Shown here: piece after piece, positions 11,831 through 25,280 of the stretch | Layout of the letters: every line of letters begins with the position of its first letter | Numbering within the stretch: the first letter of the stretch is position 1 | Assembly: GCA_001510575.1 (NCBI GenBank) | Contig: LNGK01000003.1 | Location: 4,045,732-4,109,731 of the forward strand | Length of the DNA: 64,000 bases | Source: Knoxdaviesia capensis | Lineage: Eukaryota > Ascomycota > Sordariomycetes > Microascales > Gondwanamycetaceae | Direction of reading: 5' to 3' | The notes under the pieces: generated by a model | Told to the model about the DNA's origin: nothing | Databases searched by the model: none | What the model saw: only the letters and a program-made list of their open reading frames with translations | Position numbers and translations under genes: made by a program

Positions 11831-14142
11831 GAAACTGCAAGCAGATTACAAGACAATACACCCAGAAAAGGCCAGAATTGGGTTTTAGCTGTACGGCAGA
11901 GGAAAATCAAAACACATGCACACTGAGATAGAAAAGAAAAGGAAAGAAAAGAGAGAGTGAGAGGGTGAGAGGGTTAAACGCGGGATGCACGAAAAGAGAG
12001 AGAAGGAGAGAGAGAGAAAGAGAGAAAACTTGGGAAGGGGAAAAGAAAGAATATGGGACAGAAACACCCCGGTAGAAACAGGAAAGACGCTGCGAGGACC
12101 CGACGACATGGGCACAAGCAGACAAGAGAACAGAGCCAGAAAGGGCCTGAGACCCTGAAGACAAAAGCTGAGACGGGGCCGGTAGAAACAGGAAGGCCCA
12201 CGTAGAGTTCCCACGAAGTGAGTGAGTGATCAGGGGTGTTGAGGCTAGTGCCCAGAAACCAGAGACAACCAGGAGATGCTCGGAGAGGAGAGAGAGAGAG
12301 AGACAGGCCAGGCCGCCCAGACAAGAATAGTTCAGAGCGGTGGTTACTGGGTTATGGGGTGAAGGGGACCCTGAGAGCGAGACGAGAAGTATCGATGGGT
12401 AGACTGAATGTGGTAAGGGCCAGGGGGGGAGAAGAATACCAGAAGGGCCGGGAACATCAGTCGTGGAACACGGATTGGTGTAATAGCCAGAGAAGAAGAA
12501 GAGAGACCAGGGGGCGTGGGTTTTGGTGGAGACCAGGGTGTTTGGGGATTTTATGTTAAACGAGGGCCGGTGATGTGATGTGCGCAGATATTGGAGTCGT
12601 GGAAAACAAACAGTCCGTCCGAGAGAGATCAGAGAGGGAGCGAAAGGGAGACAAAGACAGAGAGAGGGAGAGACATACAGTACAGTAGACACAGACACAG
12701 AGAAAAACAACAGCCCAGCATATGCCGATAAATTGAGGATGATCTGCAGTGGCGCACCACCCTCAAGAAGCACCGACGCCGGTTCTTCGTTTCCAGAGGA
12801 AGCAAGTATTGGTTTCTCCTTCTTCCGTCTGCGCAGTCGGAGTCCGGATATGCACGGGATGGGCGGCCAGGACAGACGGAAGTCGTAAGATTCGGCGTTT
12901 GGGCTGGGAGTGAAGCTATTCGCAACAACTGACACTGATACCACATCTAGTAGTACTTAATCCCCCCGGGCCGTTGTGTTTGTTTTGAACTCTCTCTTGC
13001 TCTCTTGCACACAGACATAGTCCAGCCAGCCAGCCAGCTATAACTGGTGCTATACCACTTCGGTGGTATATGGACGAAGTCTCTGATGGTCGGAGAGGCA
13101 ATACAGAACACACAACGACAGACGGCCACTCTGGCAGGTCTCGCGGCGCAGTCGGGCCATGGCAAATTGCTGCTGGTCTGGGCGGGGAAATGTGCGATCA
13201 ATGGCGGTGGTCAGTGGGTGACAGCACTGACGACCTGGCGATGTGGGTTCTTTTCTTCTTTCGTTCAGGGCGATGGCAGTGGTAATCCAGCCCACAGTTT
13301 TTCTTTGGCGAGAGTGTCATTGCTGCAAGTGTCTGTTAGTCCAGTGGTAGCACACCACTAAACAGCATCATCTGAATCCACTCCCGGGGGGGTGGCCTTG
13401 TCAATGGACGCCTACCCCGTCAGTGTGTGATCTATAGCGGGGATGGCGATCGCAATACCGGGCCTCGGCGGTGGTAGTCGCGGAAGGTATACGTGATTGT
13501 TCTGGTCTTGAAGTTAGCAGTGTGTCCGGAACGCCGACGCAATGAATCAGGGACTTAAAGACAGAACTGTAAGGGCCACTCCAGCGCCATCACGGCCTGT
13601 ATGCAGATACCAAGCTCACCACGCGCCCGTAAACGATGCCCACAAGAGCAGCGAAAAAGAGAGGGAACCCCATACATACCCCCGGACCACCAACGAACCG
13701 AGCCACCAGAAGTGGAGACCCCGGCCACTTATGGTTCTGTTAATGCGTAGACGATCAACAGCCAGGATGTGTGTCTCTCTGCTCTCTTTCTCGCTCTCTT
13801 CTTCTTTCGCTCTCGTTTGTTTTTCTCTCCAGCGACTGAGCGAGCATCGTGGTGATTGATTCTCTGGTTGGGAAGGACTGGGTGTGACGGGCATCACCTG
13901 CAAGGTGCATCACTTCATCGTACGTGCATGTGTACTGTAGAGCTGATGCTTGCCGATTAGCGATACCGAGCCGATGCTTCTACCGATTATTCGCATTTTC
14001 TTCTCTTCGTCGCGAATAAATCCAGCACCGACCCCAAGCCCGGGTTACGTTTGCTCTCTCACGGAAGTCCGCAACTGTGTCAAAGGACTCAAAAGCCGAC
14101 GGTGCTATTAGTCAGATTTCGTGTGAAGGCTCTCAAGACATC

Positions 14143-14146
<4 letters not shown>

Positions 14147-14176
<30 letters not shown>
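14147..14176. repeat. (GA)n microsatellite
   Basis: A GA dinucleotide run of about 30 nt in gene-free DNA. Confidence 0.85.
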
Positions 14177-14179
<3 letters not shown>

Positions 14180-15583
14180 CCGGAGTTTGTTTCAGGATGC
14201 GGTTTACGGGTCCAAAGTGATCCGAATCCAGCCAGGGGCGATGAGGAATTGGACGGACAGGCTCCATACACACACAAGAAGAAAAAACCAGACAAGGGGG
14301 TCTAAACCTTCTGCACTGGGTATGAGTGTGATGTCGCAGATCAAGAGGTGATCATGCAGCCAAAAGACTGCTAAAACCTGCCAGGGTTGCATCGAGTTGA
14401 TGAAGTGACGCAGGTACTGGAGTCTGAACTCTGAAGCAATAAATAACTGGCCGGTGCCCGGAGTGGATTCGTATGAAGAGGGTGATTTCCAAGAGAGTGG
14501 GCAAGCAGCTTTCCATGCAGCAGTCGGCGATATAGTGAATCGGCATCGAGTCTGTGATCTGGAGAGCTCATCAGTCAGCCTTCTGCCACTCATTCAGTAA
14601 TATAAGCGCAGCCAATCGACTCGTCATTTTGCATCTCGCACCTGAAAGACCCAGAAGTGCCATTGATTCCCACTTAATTCCCGACTGACTTTTCCTCTTC
14701 CCACTCAATCTCAGGCTTGTCTCGGCCGGGCCAGAGTCGGCTGTGTATCAAATTTGCTCGGTCCGTGCATGGCGAGCCAGGGTGTCTGTGATTTCCTGCT
14801 CGCTCTTCATTGCGCAAGAGAGAGTCCCGTCTTGCTCCGTGATAAGTTGCGCGTGTGTAGCTCAAGCTGCGGCCATGTGTGTACTGAACTCAAAAAAACG
14901 TGGGATCAGGATCATTATCGTCTGAAGGACCAGAGGAAGCACTTCCGGAAAGCGGTGTGAAGCGTAGCCCGGCCTGTCAAGACGGCAGAGTAAGGCGAGG
15001 TGAGGCGTAAAAGCGGCGCGGGGGACACACCAGGATATCTATCATATCAAGCTTTTTTTTGGTGGGATTCCTTCTGCCTAGAATGTCGAAAGCTGGGCTT
15101 CAGAGGCTTGTCCAAAGAGGGTGGTGGGATGGTCTAAATTAAACAGACACGCATGGTTCTATGCAAGGAGGGAAGAAGAGAGAGCTGGTATTCAAGACTG
15201 AGGTCGTTAATGAAGATGAAGAAGTCGATGTGCATTCCAGGCAACGAACCACATCTCCCGCCGAGTACGACTTCTGCGACTACGAGCAAGTGCATGAGTC
15301 AACGTTTACGAGATACTCCTGCCCTGGAACTGGAGAGCGCGCGTGATCTGGCCGACTTTCACTTACGAAGAGCAATTTAAATCCTTGGAAGGAGAGACCC
15401 GGAACGGCCGGGTTTCGCACTTGCACAAGTTGCACTCCCACCTTTTAGATTAAGCCGGTGCAAGTCAGGTCAGGTGAAATTGTATTTTTCAGAGGGGGGG
15501 GAAGAGGGATGCTTCCTGTGCCTTCCTCTAAGCCCTCCTGTGTGTCTGGGACCGAAACCAACACATTGATATATACAGTACAG

Positions 15584-15606
15584 TATATATATATATATAT
15601 ATATAT
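15584..15606. repeat. (TA)n microsatellite beside a TACAGTACAGTA palindrome
   Basis: A TA dinucleotide run of about 23 nt. It is immediately preceded by TACAGTACAGTA, a member of the GTAC-N-GTAC motif family seen throughout the intergenic DNA of this window. Confidence 0.8.
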
Positions 15607-18311
15607 GCATATATATGTCTGATACGAAGAAGTCCTGCACGCAACGGACTTGCACACACTCGCGGCTTTCCGTATATGTAGCCCCAGCCACAATGAGATG
15701 AGCGGCCTGCCCAGTCGGGAAGGACGACCACGAGGGACACACACAAACAGAGGGCAGAAAGAGCACCGCCCCCCCGTCTGATCTGGCTGGCCGGTGTCAT
15801 CTCAACTTCTTGTTGTGCTTGCTCGCCTGTCCGCCCTGCACCGTCGATCATTTTCTGTCTGCGTGGTGTCTGCATAGCGTGTTAGCGCAGATTCCGGCGT
15901 CCCATTAGCTGGGCCTGATATAACCTGTATGCTAGTGGTGGCAGCCAGAGTCGGCGTGTTCGTGTTGGATGTGATGTGAAAGTGCTCTTGTGGTTTCCAG
16001 GCCCGTTCACCGCGGTGGTTGACCTGTTGGGTCAGCCTGGCTGTTCTCTGGAGAACGCACTGCACGCCACGTCCCCCAAGCGTTTCGGCGACCAAAACGC
16101 GCATCTTATGAGCAAGCCAGCCCGCCAGCCAGCCAGCCACCGGTACCGACCAAGTGTAAGATTCAAGAGAGAAAGTGTGGTTGTGAGCTACCGATCCCGA
16201 AATTTCCTGCGGCGATTGTATCTATAATTCTCCCCTTTAATTTAGTAAAAGTCTAGAAGAAAAAAGTCTAAAAAATATAAATAAACAAAAAAGACAGAAT
16301 CTGGGGAACGCCAGACTTCACTTCATGGGAACGATACGACTCGTACCCCGATACAGTTCATGCCTCTCGCAAGATTACATCAACTCTCCCAGCTTTTCGC
16401 TAGCTAGTGGGAAGCTTTCTTTTTTGTTTTTTTTTTCTCGCGATCGAAAACAAGCGATAGCTCTTCCCTCATTTCAAACCCCGGGCATTGCGTGACTCCC
16501 GGTGCCGTGGAGCACCGCCTGCTTCACCGGCATAGGGTGTGTGACTTGCGATTGACCTGCAGAGTGGAAATGAAATAACACACACAGAGACGAAACCCAA
16601 GAACAGATTAGTCTCAGGGGGTTAGAAAAGAGCATACTCGCCGAAAAGAGGTGCCATCCAAAAATAAAAAATGAATAAATAAATAAATAAAAATAAAAAA
16701 CCCCCCATGGTTTTGTGTATCCCCCAGCCGCGTCTGTCCCAAGTCATCACATCACCGGTGTCTTCGCGCTCACTCTGGCTGCTCCCGCCCGGCTCCTCTG
16801 TTAATCTGCATCACCAGGCGACATACACCAGCACGCCTGTTTTCAACGGCTTTCTCGCACGTATTTTCAATATATTTCCGAAGGAGGGGGGAGGTCCTTA
16901 CTCATACTCGTCGCCACGTTTGTTCCTGTCCTGTCCTGTCCCACCCATGGACTTTTCAAGAGTCACAGACGTGCAGCACCCGAGAAAGTCCTGCTCTTCC
17001 AGAGGCCAAATTCCCCTGAATCGACGATCCAACCTCGCCCAATCAGCTACGAGCACTGCCAACTTTCTGTGGTAGTGGGGAATTCCCCCCAAGTAGCGCC
17101 AGGCACACACACACACAAGTCGCTGAGAAAGGGGGCCCACCACCGTGTACCTGCATCAGGGGGCTTTGGTCCCCATTGGGCCACGCAGACCTTTCTTTCT
17201 CTCTTTTCCCAGTCTCTCTCTCTCTCTCTCTGTCACGACGCCGCCACACGTACGAAGAAAAAAGCCACACTTGTGTGGGAACGCTGTTCCTGTGCTTCAA
17301 GGAACACACCTCACTCATCGTCGACCTTGATGCGGAGTTGGCCAACCCTAACCCTACCAGAGAGTCCTCTATCATGAGAACACAAGAACTTCAGTCCGAC
17401 TATCAAAGCCTCCAGGGTTCTTGAAGTACACGCAACAGTCATGACTAGTCATATGGAGCAAATCCGCTGTATTCAAAATTCTACCGAGTCGGGGATGTCC
17501 GAATACCGGTCCATCGCACTCGGCCACGAAGACACTGAATCCCGCCTCCGTTTCCCCTCGCTGACTACTCGCCACTCTCTTCACGAGGGCAAAAAAAAAC
17601 ACAGATACTCGCCGTACTCCAAATACATCCACCCCCACAGCCGCAAAGAAGTAATTCAAATACAAAACACACACAACACTGTATATTCCGCTGGGGACTG
17701 GACCGCCGCTCCGCCTCCAAACCGCCGCACCACTGTGGATGTTACTTCCGCTCACGCACGAACAAACAGGCTTAGACACACGAGAGTCCCCGTGAGGAGA
17801 CCAGATGGATGCAAAAGAGAGAGAGAGAGAGGAAGACATCATATAGAACAATCCAGAAAGCTAAGATTAAGAACAAGAAATATAAGAAATAGCAATGGAG
17901 GGAATGAAGAGAATAAACATGAAACACAACGGCACATAAAAAGAGATTTGCCCACCACCACAAGAGTAATGAACCAAAAAGAGAGGGAGATACAAACATG
18001 GAGAGAAAAAAAAAAGAAACCCATCATCTAGTTTAACCAAAAAAAGAAAAAGACAAAAGTGAACAGAGCAACTGAATAATATCATCCTGAAGAGTCAACG
18101 CCGGACCTACAATGAGATGAAGAAGAAAAAAAAAAAGGGGGGTGGAAAGGGGGATGGACAACAAGATATGGACAAAGAAATGAAGAAGAGAGCAAAAACC
18201 GAGAAAGCCACCAAAAAAACCATGCTACTGAACTGCTCCAGTCTGGTGCTTTCCTAAATTGACTTCAAAGAAGGCCGAGTGAGTTGTGGGTATTCATGGA
18301 GAGTGGTCTCC

Positions 18312-20111
18312 TCAACCCTGTGTCCTCCGATTCCACAGCTCACCCGATGGCGAGTGTAGGCCCGGCGTGTCCGGAGCACGGCCACCAACCGGGTAGACTT
18401 GCGACGTGCCGCGGTTCTTGCCCTTGCTGGCCGCAGCCGCCGCCGCCGAAGCAGCCGCCGTCGTCGACGCCGACGACACGTCCGCACTAATAAAGTGTCC
18501 GCTGGCCACCGACTGCATGCCGGTCTTCAGCTTCAACAGCGGTGACCGCTTATCGGTTTCATCGCTAAGCATGTAAATGCCCGTACCAAGAATTAACAAG
18601 CAGATAACCACAGTCAACACAATGGCACCGGCATAGTCGGCCGTCGTCAGCTTGGAGAAGATAATCTCGCTTGTCCGGCCGATATCCACACCGCCGGCAT
18701 CGGGGTCAGCGCCGCTCGTGCCACCGGTCGACGCGGTCACCGGAGCGTCCCTGAGTTGGTAAAGGTTGGAAATCACCGTCTCCAGCACAGCCATCTGAGG
18801 CCCGATACCGCCCAGGCCATCGTACGCGCCGTCTATGTCCCAGCGGAATCCGCAAATGCGCCCGCTGGTTTCACCATGGCACGTGCGCACAGCCGCCACC
18901 GCCGACGCCTTGAGCCACGGCTCGGCGAGCTCCCAGGTTCCAGGCACCCACACCGACGAGGCGGCCATCCAGCGCGCAAGGAAGGCCTTGAACGACAGCT
19001 GGTCATAGTTGCACGGCCGGGTGGGATCGGACTGGCAAACAATCTCCGACATGATGTCGCTGTTGTTGCCCAGGAAGAAGATCTTGGTGTTCTTGAGCAT
19101 GCCGATGTAGCGCTCCTTCCAGATGGGCTTTTCGGTGTAGTTGTACATGGCGGCAATGCCGGACATCAACACGGCAGGATTGTACGTCCAACGGTCGCCG
19201 ACAATGCTCGTGCAGTTATTATCGATATGAGCACCGTCGTAAACGGTGTAGTCGTCGGTGATGTATCCAACAGCCGCCATCCAGTTGTAGGTCTTTTCAG
19301 CCCACTCATAATAGGTATGGTTACCAGTGTAGAGGGCAAGGCGGGCAGCAAGCGTCATGAAAGTTGCCTGCGAAATGGTGTTCTTGTAGTCATAACCGCT
19401 GTTCCAGCTGTAGATCTGCCAGAAAAACCCGCCATTGCAGTAAGCCGTGTCCCAACGAGCAGCCTGGGTGTTGAAGACGCCTTGGGCGAGAGCCAGCCAT
19501 TGCGGCTGGTCCTTGGGGGGGTCGGGGAACTTGAACTCGGCAGCCGACATGGCGGTCAGGCCCCAGAATCCTTGATCATCGTTTCCGAGCTGGGACACTT
19601 TGTCTGCGGGCATGTAGTCACGGTATTGGCCGGCTTGCGCAATCATACCAGCGGTGGCGTCGTCGTTCCACTGGTCGTCGCCGGTCAGGTACCAGTAGTT
19701 GACAAGAGTTCCCATGAGTGCACCGCCTTCCCACCAGTACAGAGGATAGGGAAGATCGCCGGGGGTTCCGCCGGGCTTATTTCCGGGATAGTAAAACATG
19801 AGGTCTTCGGAGACGGACTTGGCCACCTTTTTTACGCTGTCTATACAGAGAAAGAAGCCAGGCCATCAGAGTTAGTATCCTGTGGTTTACAGGCCTCCCG
19901 TGTCGCGTGCCCGAGAGTATCTGCTCCATCTCGGCCATGAGCAGCTAGGCGAGACCTCGAGGATCGGAGTGAGCTTACCAATATCATCGGGATCGAAAGT
20001 ATACGCCGATGGCGGAATCGCGTCGGCGGCCAGGACCGAGGGGAGAGGAAGGAAGGCGAGGGAAGCGGCGGCGGCGCGCGCCAGACCGCGCATAGAGTAG
20101 GAGTGAACCAT
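18312..20111 (-). CDS. Mannan endo-1,6-alpha-mannosidase, GH76 (Dfg5/Dcw1 family)
   Basis: Exons are 20111-19979 and 19840-18312, joined by a 138-nt intron (gtaagc donor, tatag acceptor), giving 553 residues. The N-terminus has a hydrophobic signal peptide (MRGLARAAAASLAFLPLPSV from Met7). The catalytic core follows, with YPLYWWEGGALMG, GNDDQGFWGL (the acidic pair Asp132-Asp133 expected of GH76), WDTAYCNGGFFWQIY and the late GFRWDIDGAYDGLGG block. Near the C-terminus is one hydrophobic segment (VLTVVICLLILGTGIYML) followed by a basic, Ala/Ser-rich tail. In yeast, Dfg5 and Dcw1 act on GPI-anchor mannose to cross-link glycoproteins into the cell wall; the same role is expected here. This protein appears to be anchored by a transmembrane helix with a cytosolic tail, because a polar tail follows the helix. 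Confidence 0.92.
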
Positions 20112-23100
20112 GACTCAGGGTTTTATACGAACGGCGGGACGGAGGGAGTGTCGGTGTAGACCGATTCCAGGGCTTGACGAGTCGGTGGCTGGTGTGGTGT
20201 CGCGAGTGGTAATTCGAGGAGAAGGTCAAAGGAACCAAGAAAAGAAAAAAGAGAAAAAAAGAAAAGGAAGTGATGAGTGCCAAGGAGACCCGATAAGACA
20301 GACAACCTCTCTGGCTAGGATGCGACGACACGCGGACAGACAAGTCTTCTCACTCAACGCGTCTGGTGGGGAGGGAGATAACGAATATTGAAGGCGATAG
20401 CCACGAACGAGGACGAGATGTTCGAGTGAACGATTACACCGGCTTAGGATTAAGATCAACGCGATTCGAGATTCCGTCGCTGGGAAATTGGGAGAGCGAC
20501 GAGAGACGAAACGAACGGTCGTGTCACGCAAAAAAAAAAAAGGGCGCGAGATGTAAAGATAGGCAAACGAGTGGACGGTCGAAGAAGTCTCGAGAACGAT
20601 CAAGGCGAGACAAAAACGAAAAGATCAAAAAATAAAGCGAGCGAAAATATAGAATTAAACGAGAGACAAGATTAAGGGTGAGGAGGGAAGAGTAACCGGA
20701 AGAAAATGAGAGGACAGTCTTCAAATACAGGAAATATTCGAGGGGATAGATGGCAAAAAGGCGGGGAGCCACGAACTTTTCTCTACCAAAAATCAGCGAC
20801 TGGGGGGGAATTCGACGCCGAGAAGTCGATACGAGAAAAAAGAGAGAGAAAAGAAGGAAACAGAGAAGAGAAGAAAGTGAATGAAGAAGGGGAAACGAAC
20901 GAAGACGGGAAGACAAGACTTGGCACCACAGCCTGGTCGTGTAGTACTGAAGTGTGTAGGGGGGGAAATGGCAGAGAGCCACTTGAGGCAAGTCTCTCTA
21001 CAGCAGATGCAGAGTGTAAAGATACATCGACGGCCGGATGACAACACGATAGGGTGGCAAGGGGAGGCCCGTGAAGGGTGGTCAGATCAGCAGCCAGGGG
21101 AGGAAGATGTATAAGGCGATAATAGAGGCAGGGAGTTATATGAAGGAATGAGGGCAAAGCGAGGGATGAGGTGGGAAAATAGATGATGGATGATAAAGAA
21201 GGAAGAAAATGAGCGGGAAATGATGAAGAGAAGAGAACCAACGAATGAATAGATGGTGAGAAGTGTATAAAGAAGAAAAAGTGTGAAAAGAGAAAACCCG
21301 GAAGAGAAAAAACACATAGCATGAAATGGGAATAAGGGCGAATAACCTGTAAGAGCGACAAATACAAGGCAGGCCCAATGTCACGGAGAAGGAACCACCA
21401 GCCCATCCCAAAATGCAGGAGCTTACTTTACGGCCGAAATTGTTCAACCCTCCGCAAATTTGCACTCACACGCCCGTAAAGTCGTGACTTTTAGTGACAA
21501 TCCCGAGTAAAAAGCATATTGGCCAGGGGCAAAAGCAGGCCAAACCCCCACAATTAAAACCCTGCCTTTTTTTTTTTTCTCAGTGCGCTAGAAGCACCGT
21601 CATATCCGGAGAGGAGCCAGGAATTGGGTGGGTTTCCCCGGCGGACTTACATGCCCTGAAGCGGTTGGATTTTCGAACGAGGCGGTTGTGCTATTTCTGG
21701 CCGCTTAGTGGGCGGTTCGACTAGTTTAGCGGTGATGTGTGCTAGTTGGCTTCCGGCCACTTGCTGGCTCTTCTTCGCCGGCCTGGACTGTGCTGACGTG
21801 TCTAAGTATTCCGGATGTCCTGACGGTATAATTTGGCCCTCATCAGATGGTTTATATGGTGTTCGCGGGTGTTGATTCAGTTCTCGCCGTATGGGCTCTC
21901 AGTTGGAGCTTGTATAAAGACGTCTAATTACCCAGAAACGAGCCATGAACGCCGTCTATGTGACTTCATGCATCGACGGAGTGGAAGAAGATTTAGGTGT
22001 GGCTGTTAGGCCGCGTACGTAGTATCTCTTAACGAATCCCCACGATATTCCCACGAAGCGAAGATAGCTGGGTACGTACTCCCGCCTCCCAGCCGCCCAG
22101 TGTCCGGCAATCACCAGTTCAGTCCTCCTCCGGAATTCCCATCCAATTTGAGAAGACACTTACACAGCCAGTATCAGTCAGCGTCACAGCTGCTTTGTGG
22201 TCCATCTGATCACTGAGTGGCATAGCAAATAGCTCATGATACCCCAAATGCAAAGCAGTGCCACCTCCCCGCCAAACTTACCTGAGAACAGGATGGAATA
22301 CGAACTTTGCTATGCTACAACATACCAATGCTCACCCCCCAGTCGCACAGCACACGCGTCAGGGAAGACAGATATCGACAAACATACCCCAGACTGAGTT
22401 CTCTTTTGGGGTTGCTTTTGGCTATTATTCCTGCACAGCCCCCCCAAGACCCAAGCCAAGCATCCCCTTGAAATTGCCAGTGACCACAGCTGACCGCCGT
22501 TCAATACAAGAGCAGCTTGAACAGGCAAAACCAGTCAGCTTGGAATACGAGGAATTCTCGCTGGAATGTCCCCCCCCCCCCGTCTGCGTAAGCCCAGCCC
22601 AACCTCGGGAAATAACGTATGTGTACTGTAGGTATGTTGCGTGGTGGTCTGTCGCTTAGGGTTCGTGTAAGCTGACTGATGATCCGCAGACAACGGCATG
22701 CAGAACTCACAAAGATGACACACAAAGGGCCCGTGAATGCAATATCATGAGTTGGGCTAGCACCGCCGACAGAGAAAACGTGCTCTTGGCATCGACCAAC
22801 ACCGGCCGATGCCAAATCCGCACAATGCACAGCAACATCCTCGTCGAGTGGCCTTGGGTGACAGCTTGGCTCGTGGGCCTGGGCCCCCTTTTTGGAGGAT
22901 ACCACTACCAGGGAGGCCCTTCCAGGAACAAAGAGAGAAATCACCAGCCAGTGGCCGGACCTTGCATTTGCCCTATCTATATCATATTTCTCCCAAGCAC
23001 GGACTCGGGAATGCTGGGAACAAAAGGTAAATGATGATCGCTCCTCCCAAGACCTGGCCATCAGAGTGACATGCGACCACAGACCGATGACGTGAGGTGA

Positions 23101-25280
23101 GAAAACTCTGGAGATACAAGATTTGCTTGGCTGCGGCAACGGTGGCTTGGTATTTTTTTTTTCTCTCTCCAATGATCCCGTTCCAACCTCTGGTGCTTTG
23201 ATCCCACACGGGATGTGCAGTGCAAACACTCAACCCACAAAAGAATTTGCTGGCGCTGACGAGATTGGGCTACGGGCCGGATTTTCTGGATTGCGTGAAG
23301 ATTTCCCGTGTCACCTCCACAGGCGGCTTCGGTCGGAGTGAACTATACTCTAATTTGACTCGGATTTGTGTATCAGACAGTGTAAACTGACTACTGAGCT
23401 GAGCTCTTGGCTGGAGGGCAACGAAGGACGGGTTGCTGTCGGTATTGAAGGGATGCTTGCTGGTGGCTGAAGCCATCGTGGAGAAGACGCGTAATTTTAT
23501 GGCCCAGAATCTGGACCGACCCACGACCCTAACCCTACCGAAAACACACAAGGGTTAGACCCTACCAAACACAGCCACAGGCCCATTCCGCCACAACAAC
23601 GCCTCACTCTCATCGAACCAGACCGAATCTGTTCCTTCTTCTCCAGGGCAACGAGGTTGTCATGGCTCTCTTCGTTTTCGATGAAGGCTCTGAGCTTCTG
23701 TATTTGGAAAGTGGAATGGCTGCGCACTGTACGAGATTTCCAAGAACAAACCCGGACCCTTTTTTCTTCTTCTCATTTTAAACAGCAGTCCATTTCAGTA
23801 CTGTACAGCCCCCTTTCGGCCAGCTTTCCTCTTTCTTTCACAGGCAAAAAGAAGTGTGGACTGTAAAAGACATCTAACCACTGCCCGTGTCCAAAGGGGG
23901 AAACAAAGACGCACGCGCGTTACAGGTCGGCTGGCCAGCCCTGAGGCGAGGTTGGGCGCTGGGTTCCAGCAAGAAACATCGAAGTGCGAACGAAACAAAA
24001 CAGCCTGAAGGAGAGAGAGAACAGCGAACGACCAGAGTCGTATTCTTTCTTGTCTGGCCTCTTTTTTTTTTGCCTCTCGTTCTCGTTTACAGCGAAAAGG
24101 CGTGAGCGAGAGGCACCAGATCAAGCACTTTTTTCTCGCTCTCTCGTCGGACACGTGTTTTCCGACACCGTGTGCTGGAGCGGGAACTCACTGTACGTCA
24201 AACAAACACTGCTTCCTTTCCGGGCGTCCCGTTTCGATTTTGCGTCGTCTGGAGCCTATGAAGTATTCGCCCAAGGCAACGCCGGCGATATATGGGTGTC
24301 TCTCCTGTATATACGTACTCTCGGCCCATGGCTCCAACAGCGATGAGAGAGAGGCTCTGGCAAATCCAAGATGCGCAGTATTTACCGGCGTTCCAGGGGA
24401 CCATGTGGTGTTTCGTTTGATATACTGTATCAGAAGTGTATTGCTGGGCCGACCCCTTCTTGCTCTATGGAGCAACCCTTTATGTGCATATTCCTGGTTA
24501 AGAGCATCTGTTCCCCCTCCGCGGGACTGCGATATCCACGATAGATGCATATCCTCACCAGCACGCGACAGGAAGCGCAAGAATCCGGCGGCAGCCACCA
24601 CCAACCTCCGGCTCCTTCCTCGTCAGCGAAAACAGGATCTCAAGGAGGAAGGATAGCGAGACCACAGTGTGCGGCCGTCTTCCCACACAGTCCCACCCAG
24701 CCTTCGTCATCCTGCAGTCCACCCTTCTGGGGTACATGAGACCCTCGCCGATGACCTAAGTCGGAATGTACACCTGCATACTGTTCAAGCTGTCTGTGTA
24801 CATCCGACGCCTTCTTCTCAGCCACGCTGGAAAGTATCCGCCGCCGCAGGACCCGAGCAATGCATGCCAGCCAAGCCTTCCAAGGCAGTATTCCATGCGT
24901 ACAGTGTGGACACAGTAGACTGGATTTTGCCTGCTCTCATCCTTTTTTTTCTTCTCTTTTTTTGGAACCTCATCCTCAATAGAATTTACGACTCTCTTTT
25001 CTTCCCGTTCTTCTTCCTTTCAAAACCTTCCATCATCTTTTCTATCTGTCCAATTTTCGTTTCTCTTGTTAAACAAAATTTGCTTATTCCATCGCAAAAT
25101 CACATTTGACTCTATTGTATTCGTTGTCTACGAGTACTTCTTTTGCTATACCTTTTTCTTCGCCTGATTTCACTCTTCTCACTTTGTGTGTTTTGACATC
25201 ATCGTCATTGCAAAGTCCCTCCTTTTATCACAACCCTATCTTCTTCATCTATCACCAAACCCCCGTCCCCATCTTCCAAA
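20112..25280. other. Five-kilobase gene-free stretch
   Basis: From 20112 to about 21400 the plus strand is purine-rich (GAAAAGA, GGAGA), so it is pyrimidine-rich upstream of the minus-strand mannosidase and is probably its promoter and leader. From about 21450 to 24900 I see only scattered short open frames, TTAGGG-type blocks at 22656 and 23528-23565 and GTACTGTAC at 23798. From about 24940 to 25280 it is T/C-rich and leads into the synaptobrevin first exon. No RNA gene is recognisable. Confidence 0.55.

Larger units (their letters stand above)
11311..18311. other. Seven-kilobase gene-free stretch
   Basis: From 11311 to about 12700 the plus strand is purine-rich (GA, GAGT and AAAG runs), so it is pyrimidine-rich for the glycoprotein gene and is probably its promoter and leader. 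The remainder is mixed DNA with (GA)n at 11800-11830 and 14147-14176, CAGC tetranucleotide runs near 13023 and 16117, (AT)n at 15584-15606, an AACCCTAACCCTA stretch at 17344 and A-rich DNA at 17850-18240, the probable 3' side of the mannosidase gene. A short direct repeat (CGGTAGAAACAGGAA) occurs at 12070 and 12180. The open frames here are low-complexity and match no family I recognise. Confidence 0.55.

Noticed and set aside
11907..12944. 345-codon minus-strand frame upstream of the glycoprotein gene
   Set aside because: Made almost wholly of Ser/Leu/Pro/Phe from pyrimidine tracts; it lies in the promoter and leader, with no domain and no gene-like codon use.
13331..13395. Possible tRNA (TTAGTCCAGTGGTAGCAC with a later TCTGAATCCA)
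   Set aside because: It has an A-box-like string, but no proper B box, no acceptor stem and no plausible anticodon stem.
22501..23229. 242-codon minus-strand frame
   Set aside because: No recognisable motif, mixed codon use and many rare-looking stretches. It overlaps other random frames in gene-free DNA.
24102..24656. 184-codon plus-strand frame before synaptobrevin
   Set aside because: Cys/Pro/Ser-rich without family features; composition like the surrounding non-coding DNA.
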